This document shows, one piece after another, positions 23,485 to 27,736 of a DNA stretch of 27,736 nucleotides. Below the pieces are notes generated by a model. The model saw only the letters and a list, made by a program, of their open reading frames with translations. It made no database searches and was not told the origin of the DNA. The DNA lies in the IMG/VR virus record IMGVR_UViG_3300010430_000387, positions 1-27,736 of that record. The stretch is one strand, 5' to 3'. Positions within the stretch are counted from its first letter, which is position 1. The number at the start of each line of letters is the position of its first letter. A program made the position numbers and the translations under genes. This DNA comes from a virus.

Positions 23485-25760
23485 TTATTAAGTAATTGAC
23501 TTACTGAACTATTGTTATTATACCTTGCAAAGTTAATGCTAATTTTCGACTTTTCTTTTGTCGGTGTGTAGAGGTGTTTTTGGTTGGCCATAATAGCCAA
23601 TCCAGAACTTATTGCGGCATCATATTTAGTTCTATTGTTAATATCAAATTTTGCCCAGTCTTCTAATGTTCTTTGAAAAGCCATACTGCCGACTTCATCA
23701 GGGTTTCTAAACGTCCCTTGCAAATCAAACCCCACGTGTTTTTCTATATAGGATTCAATGGCAGATGCATGAGCTTGTTTTACATCTTGTGAGGTGTTTG
23801 GAATACCTCCTAATTCTTTTTCTGTTTTTGAAAGTTTATTAAATACCTTGTCTGGTCTGTTAAGGCTAAAGCCTCGATAACCTCTGTTTTTAAAATGATA
23901 TAAAAGTCTTGGTTTATTATTCTCAATTAGAATAGGCATACCATAAAATACACAAGCCATAAGCACTTCTTCAAAAAATATTTCTGCGGTTTGTGGTCTG
24001 GCAATATATTCTAAAATAAATTGATTACTTGGCCACTCATCCATATTAAACTTAGTCATTCCATGTAGGGCACCGTTTGAACCAGATCCCACTACTACTC
24101 CAGAAATATCATAAGAGTCACATCCAAAAGAACCTAAATGCTCATTTCCAGGAAACTTTCTTCCGTTTTTTGTGATGACAAAATTTCTTTGATTATTAGG
24201 AGGTAAGAAAGATACAAAAAATCTACCTCTTTTATCTGGAGTCCAAATAACCTTACTGTCTTTGATTCCATTATTCCAACTAAAGCGTCCCTGAACTACA
24301 TGGCGTTTCATTAATAACGATTCGTTATAATCTATTTGTTGGTATATTTTAGTTAAATTAAATAATGACTGTTTACTTTCGTCACGAAACGCATGTGACT
24401 CGCTACGTGGGAATTGACGATAAAATTCGTTTAAAGCATCTGGATCTTGAGCTAAAGATTCGACTTCGTTTTCCCAATAATCTATAGCACCTTGATATAT
24501 GTTTTCCCCATCAATTCCTTTTATATAAGAGTCAGGATTATTAAACACAGGCATTCCATACTTATCTATAAAGCCCTCCATATTCCATTCCATAGGAACA
24601 AATAAATTGTAAAGTCCACTTTTTGTTTGACCGTTTTGATTTCTTTCTTTTGGATTTGAGTCGTTGTATAGTTTTTTAAAATTACTACCACCTTTATCTA
24701 ACGCATTAGAGGTAGAGCCCATCATACACTTCCCTATTATTTTACTTCCTAAACGTAAACAGGTTTTTGTTACCCGCCAGTTATTAAGTATGTTATCTGG
24801 CTTTTCCCACTTACCACTTTCATCGTGTAACAGTAATTGTAGTTTTTCACCATCATAAGAGTTATCTCCAGTATTTTTCCAATCAATTGTAGTATCTAAA
24901 CCCTCCAATTCAGTGTCTTCAATTAGATACATATTTTTTTTAGTAATTTTAGAAGCAGGAACTCTATAAGCTAATTCAGTTTTAGGCTTATCCATACCAT
25001 CTTGTATTGGTTTAAAAAAGAAAGGATAATTGTTAGATATTGGAACTACCTTGTCGGTAAACATTTTTTTAGCATCAGAACCAGATTTAGATAAAATTCC
25101 TATACGAGCATCTTTAGATATCGTAGCAGTATTTACACCTTCACATGATCCCATAAATGAAAACCCAGAACGTCTTATTTTTAAGTAACACATTCCAAAA
25201 CTTCTTTTATCTACTTTACACGCTTCCCAATAAATATAAAATATTCTATTAGCTTCTCTAAAGTCTGGATGTCCTACATCAATTTTAGTCCACTGCAAAT
25301 ACATATAATGTGTTCCCGTAATATAAGTAGGTTTGCCGTTATTTAAAAACCAATGCCCTTGTTCTCGTCTATCAAATTCAGTTTCTATATAATCAACCCA
25401 CTTAGACTTAAAATTAGGAGGGGTTTCGTGCCAGTGAAATATACTTTGAATTTTACTTAATTCTTTTGGAAACTTAATTGGTGACCAATATTGATCTTCT
25501 TTTTTTTTAGTAGAAGTAAGTTTTGGAGTTTTAGGTAATGCAATTTTTAATCCGTTAATTTCGTAGATGTCTCCAATAGTTCCATCTTGTGAAATAACTA
25601 CAATGTCGTATTTTTCATTATATCCTTTTGTCCAAGTGTGCGCTTTATTTTTAGTAGCAATCACATTATTTGGAATAAGATTTTTTAATACTACATATAG
25701 ATTATCTTGATCGTGATTCTGCAAACCCTTGTGGGGTTTTTGATTTAATTTCTGTACCAT
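23481..25760 (-). CDS. terL: Terminase large subunit (packaging ATPase and nuclease)
   Basis: 759 residues. The ATP-binding segment is an atypical Walker A, KIRRSGFSFMGSC at 194-206. Walker B is LLLHDE at 309-314 with D313 and E314. A coupling-motif candidate CMMGSTSN lies at 345-352. The RNase H-like nuclease has acidic residues D548 (FGCDSYD), E613 (ILIENN) and D714 (TKYDAA). It cuts concatemeric DNA and drives it through the portal. The ATG at 25760 overlaps the preceding small gene by 59 nt; there is no nearer ATG before residue 153, so the overlap is kept. The stop overlaps the portal start. The length and arginine-rich Walker A fit crAss-like and marine Bacteroidota phage terminases. 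Confidence 0.9.
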   Translation of the reverse strand: MVQKLNQKPHKGLQNHDQDNLYVVLKNLIPNNVIATKNKAHTWTKGYNEKYDIVVISQDGTIGDIYEINGLKIALPKTPKLTSTKKKEDQYWSPIKFPKELSKIQSIFHWHETPPNFKSKWVDYIETEFDRREQGHWFLNNGKPTYITGTHYMYLQWTKIDVGHPDFREANRIFYIYWEACKVDKRSFGMCYLKIRRSGFSFMGSCEGVNTATISKDARIGILSKSGSDAKKMFTDKVVPISNNYPFFFKPIQDGMDKPKTELAYRVPASKITKKNMYLIEDTELEGLDTTIDWKNTGDNSYDGEKLQLLLHDESGKWEKPDNILNNWRVTKTCLRLGSKIIGKCMMGSTSNALDKGGSNFKKLYNDSNPKERNQNGQTKSGLYNLFVPMEWNMEGFIDKYGMPVFNNPDSYIKGIDGENIYQGAIDYWENEVESLAQDPDALNEFYRQFPRSESHAFRDESKQSLFNLTKIYQQIDYNESLLMKRHVVQGRFSWNNGIKDSKVIWTPDKRGRFFVSFLPPNNQRNFVITKNGRKFPGNEHLGSFGCDSYDISGVVVGSGSNGALHGMTKFNMDEWPSNQFILEYIARPQTAEIFFEEVLMACVFYGMPILIENNKPRLLYHFKNRGYRGFSLNRPDKVFNKLSKTEKELGGIPNTSQDVKQAHASAIESYIEKHVGFDLQGTFRNPDEVGSMAFQRTLEDWAKFDINNRTKYDAAISSGLAIMANQKHLYTPTKEKSKISINFARYNNNSSVSQLLNK
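23528..23535 (-). promoter_or_regulatory. Possible internal -7 box TAACTTTG inside the 3' end of the terminase gene
   Basis: The same octamer as at 20482, 43 nt before the portal ATG but within terminase codons. Because coding constraint alone could produce it, this is a weak candidate for an extra portal promoter. Confidence 0.25.
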
Positions 25761-25974
25761 CTAACGCGGATTTTTCGTCTTCAATTCTTTTTAATATTTC
25801 AAAAGCATCAAATATTGCTAACTTTTTAGTTGCTGCCGCATTCTTTAATCTGTCGGCTGCTAACTCATCATCTTTATCATATTTTATAATATCTTCTTTT
25901 GCTACTTTTATTAATTGAGTAACAGCTTGTTCGCCAGCTTTTATAATTTGTAATTTAATTTCTTTAATGTTCAT
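25702..25974 (-). CDS. Probable terminase small subunit
   Basis: 90 residues, almost wholly helical: IKLQIIKAGEQAVTQLIKVA, then DELAADRLKNAAATKKLAIF and FEILKRIEDEKSALDG, with a short basic tail ending SRSR. Small helical proteins with an AADRLKNAA-type segment next to the large terminase occur in this phage group and are usually taken as the DNA-recognition subunit. No clear helix-turn-helix is seen. The start overlaps the stop of the GroES-like gene (ATGA), and the end overlaps the large terminase by 59 nt, unusually long here and suggesting tight coupling of expression. The call is from position and helical content. Confidence 0.5.
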   Translation of the reverse strand: MNIKEIKLQIIKAGEQAVTQLIKVAKEDIIKYDKDDELAADRLKNAAATKKLAIFDAFEILKRIEDEKSALDGTEIKSKTPQGFAESRSR

Positions 25975-26534
25975 AATACCATAGTTATATTATTCGTGAA
26001 CATTCTATAAAGTGTTTCATTTTCAATTTGAAACTCGTATTCTGATTCTGGTTGAAAAGATATTTCATCTCCAACTTTTAAACCTAAGTTTTCTAATTCT
26101 TTGTTTATATATTTTATTTCACCTATTAATGGCTCTACACTCCCAGATTTTTTTAAAAAAGAATCTTTAACAGGAACTGGCTTTACAAAACAATACTTAC
26201 TATACCCTCTCCAAATATTATTTCTTTTATATAAAAAAAACTGATCATCATCAACTAAAAACAAATTATCTCTAAAAAAACTTTTTCCACTTTGTCTTCT
26301 GCCTTTCATGTCATTGTAGAATTTAAATACATTATGATGAACTACTAATATATCTCCTTTCTGTACTTCTCCGTTATAACCTAAAGGTGTTTCAATAACT
26401 GTTGCAAAACGATTAGATGATTTGTGGTTTTCTTCCGAAGTACTAACAATGAAGTCTACGCCACCAATTTTTTTTGTATTGACGTATCTTTTGTTGTCTA
26501 TTGGAGTAACTAAAAAAGAGTGTGGAGATTTCAT
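25971..26534 (-). CDS. GroES/Cpn10-like co-chaperonin with two tandem domains
   Basis: 187 residues that read as two Cpn10-like beta barrels. Domain one, about 3-103, opens with HSFLVTPIDNK (compare GroES RVLVKPL). It has KKIGGVDFIVS where the mobile loop and following strand lie, then EVQKGDILVVHHNVFKF and FLVDDDQFFLY as closing strands. Domain two, about 112-187, opens with KYCFVKPVPVKD, lacks a GG-hydrophobic loop, and has GLKVGDEISFQPESEYEFQI then TLYRMFTNNITMVL, close to the GroES ending (VKVGD ... I ... DILAV). GroES caps GroEL; phage versions such as T4 gp31 help fold the capsid protein. Only the first half keeps a loop that could bind GroEL. The gene lies just before the terminase genes, with TAATG and ATGA overlaps. 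The domain reading is by eye. Confidence 0.5.
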   Translation of the reverse strand: MKSPHSFLVTPIDNKRYVNTKKIGGVDFIVSTSEENHKSSNRFATVIETPLGYNGEVQKGDILVVHHNVFKFYNDMKGRRQSGKSFFRDNLFLVDDDQFFLYKRNNIWRGYSKYCFVKPVPVKDSFLKKSGSVEPLIGEIKYINKELENLGLKVGDEISFQPESEYEFQIENETLYRMFTNNITMVL

Positions 26535-26752
26535 TAAAAATTTATATTATATTCAAGTGATATTGGCATTGTGGATTTAAACTCTTTCCACAATAAAACC
26601 TCTTCGCTTTTTATAATCCAAATTTTATATGATGTATTTTCTTGTTGTATTAAATGAATCTTATAAGTGCCACCTAAAACATCTTGTCCTACAATGTAAT
26701 GCATTGCTCCAGACTTATAGTCTGCGCCTATAGAAATTTTTCTTATGTCCAT
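26534..26752 (-). CDS. Conserved small protein of unknown function, 72 aa
   Basis: 72 residues: MDIRKISIGADYKSGAMHYI, then GQDVLGGTYKIHLIQQ, SYKIWIIKSEEVLLWKEF and a PISLEYNINF ending. It alternates short strands and looks like a compact beta protein. I recall similar small proteins in marine Bacteroidota phages but no function. It overlaps the GroES-like gene by one base (TAATG) and lies 4 nt after the 175-aa gene, so it is part of the packaging operon. Confidence 0.6.
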   Translation of the reverse strand: MDIRKISIGADYKSGAMHYIVGQDVLGGTYKIHLIQQENTSYKIWIIKSEEVLLWKEFKSTMPISLEYNINF

Positions 26753-26756
26753 TTAA

Positions 26757-27284
26757 TTAAAATGTGGAGTCAACATTCAAGACTCTATAAAATATATTAA
26801 AATATGCTGTTCCAGTACCCTGTGATGGGGCGGATGAAGTACTTAATACCACACCTGTATTTGGGGCAATAATTTTAGTTCCGCTGGCCGCTTCAACTTT
26901 AGACACTATATCACTCACAGAATTTGTTTCGGTTGCTCCAAGCGTTCCAAAAACAACTGTGCCAATTTTAATTTCTAAATTGTTGCCGAAATCATAAGCT
27001 TGATTGCCAGCCTGAAAAAATGCATTAACACTAATTAAATCAATTGCTTTTCCCGCTCCTGGAGCATTGACTAAAGTTGCCGCAGTGGTATTAAGTGTTA
27101 GTAATGAGGCACTGTTAACAGTAACTTTTGCAACCAAAGTATCTAATCCAAATAATTTTTGAACGTCACCCAGTGTTGCTGTTTTTGTTACTAAATTATC
27201 TGATTTATCTGTTAGAATTAAATAGTCAGACGCAACTGGAGTTCCAATATTGGGATATGCTGAAGTGTTACTTATTCTCGCCAT
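26757..27284 (-). CDS. Virion structural protein with fibre-type N-terminus, 175 aa
   Basis: 175 residues. The N-terminus (ARISNTSAYPNIGTPVASDY followed by LILTDKSDN) has the Y-P-x-P-x3-DYLI pattern often seen at the start of phage fibre and head-fibre proteins, where it anchors the protein to the particle. The rest is small-residue, beta-rich sequence (TLNTTAATLVNAPGAGKAID, later VVFGTLGATETNSV), with an F-x-IFYRVL strand near the end. The start overlaps the preceding gene by 17 nt. Being early in the packaging operon, it could be a head fibre or capsid decoration rather than a tail fibre. That choice is inference. Confidence 0.55.
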   Translation of the reverse strand: MARISNTSAYPNIGTPVASDYLILTDKSDNLVTKTATLGDVQKLFGLDTLVAKVTVNSASLLTLNTTAATLVNAPGAGKAIDLISVNAFFQAGNQAYDFGNNLEIKIGTVVFGTLGATETNSVSDIVSKVEAASGTKIIAPNTGVVLSTSSAPSQGTGTAYFNIFYRVLNVDSTF

Positions 27285-27531
27285 TATCTTTGTTTTCTTT
27301 TTCAGGAAGCTTTACGTCTCCAGTTTTTAAATCAATAGAGGCATTATCGCCAAACTCTTCTATTAATTTTTTTTCTACTTCTGAGAACTTTTGTTGTATT
27401 ACATCAAGTTCTTGAATACTTTTGTTTTTACTTACTTCTGCATCAGCTATTCTTACTTTAATCTGTAAAAATGTTTGATTTAAGTCTTGAACTTCTTTTA
27501 ATTGCTTTTCACTAAGTTTTTTATTTGACAT
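27268..27531 (-). CDS. Small coiled-coil protein, 87 aa
   Basis: 87 residues, with a heptad-like amphipathic helix at about 5-60 (EKQLKEVQDLNQTFLQIKVR, then QELDVIQQKFSEVEKKLIEE), a short FGDNASIDLKTGDV strand segment and an acidic Lys/Glu/Asn tail. No membrane or signal segment. It is the first gene after a -7 box 31 nt upstream and overlaps the next start by 17 nt. Small proteins of this form recur in marine phage genomes; the function is unknown to me. Confidence 0.6.
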   Translation of the reverse strand: MSNKKLSEKQLKEVQDLNQTFLQIKVRIADAEVSKNKSIQELDVIQQKFSEVEKKLIEEFGDNASIDLKTGDVKLPEKENKDNGENK

Positions 27532-27562
27532 TTTATTAAATTTAATTGTTAAACATTAATCA

Positions 27563-27570
27563 CAAAGATA
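27563..27570 (-). promoter_or_regulatory. Bacteroidota-type -7 box TATCTTTG at the head of the packaging operon
   Basis: TATCTTTG in the 50-nt gap between the end of the partial gene and the coiled-coil gene, 31 nt before the ATG. It would drive the coiled-coil, 175-aa, 72-aa, GroES-like, terminase and portal genes. No clear -33 TTG is visible. Confidence 0.6.
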
Positions 27571-27581
27571 CTAAAATAATA

Positions 27582-27736
27582 TTATTGTTCGTGGGTAAAA
27601 CTAAGAGTTTCGTCTTCTTCTTTAGCTAACTCAGTTACTTCGCTTACACAAGCCGCCATTAAATCATCTGAATAAGGTTTTGTCCATTCAATAAGTTTAG
27701 ACTTAAACTCAGGTGTATCTTCCCATTCAACAAAAT
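27582..27736 (-). CDS. C-terminal end of an unknown protein, cut by window edge
   Basis: Fifty codons plus TAA stop remain. The visible part is acidic and helical: EWEDTPEFKSKLIEWTKPYS, then DDLMAACVSEVTELAKEEDE and the ending LSFTHEQ. No motif is recognised. It ends before a promoter box and has no hairpin terminator after it. Confidence 0.55.
   Translation of the reverse strand, partial: FVEWEDTPEFKSKLIEWTKPYSDDLMAACVSEVTELAKEEDETLSFTHEQ

Noticed and set aside
27541-27562. Near-palindromic TTAATTGTTAAACATTAA in the leader of the packaging operon
   Set aside because: It has several mismatches and an AT-only core; such partial symmetry is common at this base composition.
1-27736. tRNA, rRNA, CRISPR array, IS element or attachment site
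   Set aside because: I saw no cloverleaf-like segment, regularly spaced repeat, transposase, integrase or terminal inverted repeats. All gaps are under 90 bases and are explained by promoters and terminators.

Overview
The window is a piece of a tailed-phage genome (or prophage) that is AT-rich, about one third G+C by eye. Every credible gene lies on the minus strand, so it reads from high to low coordinates as one long late (packaging and virion) module. Genes are packed with 1-11 nt gaps or ATGA/TAATG overlaps. No gene start I inspected has a Shine-Dalgarno sequence. Several intergenic gaps carry the box TATCTTTG or TAACTTTG, matching the TAnnTTTG -7 element of Bacteroidota. Together these point to a Bacteroidota host, probably flavobacterial. 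The protein types resemble marine and crAss-like podovirus lineages. That assignment is from memory of the families, not from a search.

Layout in transcription order. (1) 27736-25971: the end of an unknown gene, a coiled-coil protein, a beta-rich virion-like protein, a conserved 72-aa protein, and a 187-aa protein that reads as two fused GroES/Cpn10-like domains. (2) 25974-21049: a probable small terminase subunit, the large terminase (ATPase plus nuclease) and the portal with a long glutamine-rich coiled-coil tail. (3) 21049-17854: a soluble PAP2-type phosphatase with complete catalytic motifs, a scaffold-like protein and the major capsid protein, followed by a strong terminator. (4) 17777-14121: a conserved head protein, two small paralogous proteins with their own promoter and palindrome, a second terminator, then two probable ring/adaptor proteins of the neck. 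(5) 14119-7171: a 1614-aa tail stabilisation/nozzle-type protein and two further tail proteins that share a Cys-bounded module of about 70 residues. (6) 7148-1: a GNAT-like acetyltransferase with its own, nearly leaderless, promoter, followed by three probable ejected internal virion proteins. The last is at least 1294 aa, runs off the window edge and carries a HEVFH zinc-protease motif.

The products form a coherent plan. Terminase and portal package DNA, scaffold and capsid build the head (the GroES-like protein may assist capsid folding), and ring proteins and the nozzle close it as a short tail. The last operon supplies cargo proteins, one probably a peptidase, likely released into the host. 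No tail-tube, sheath, tape-measure, integrase, RNA polymerase, tRNA or CRISPR feature was seen. No gap above 83 bases lacks a gene.
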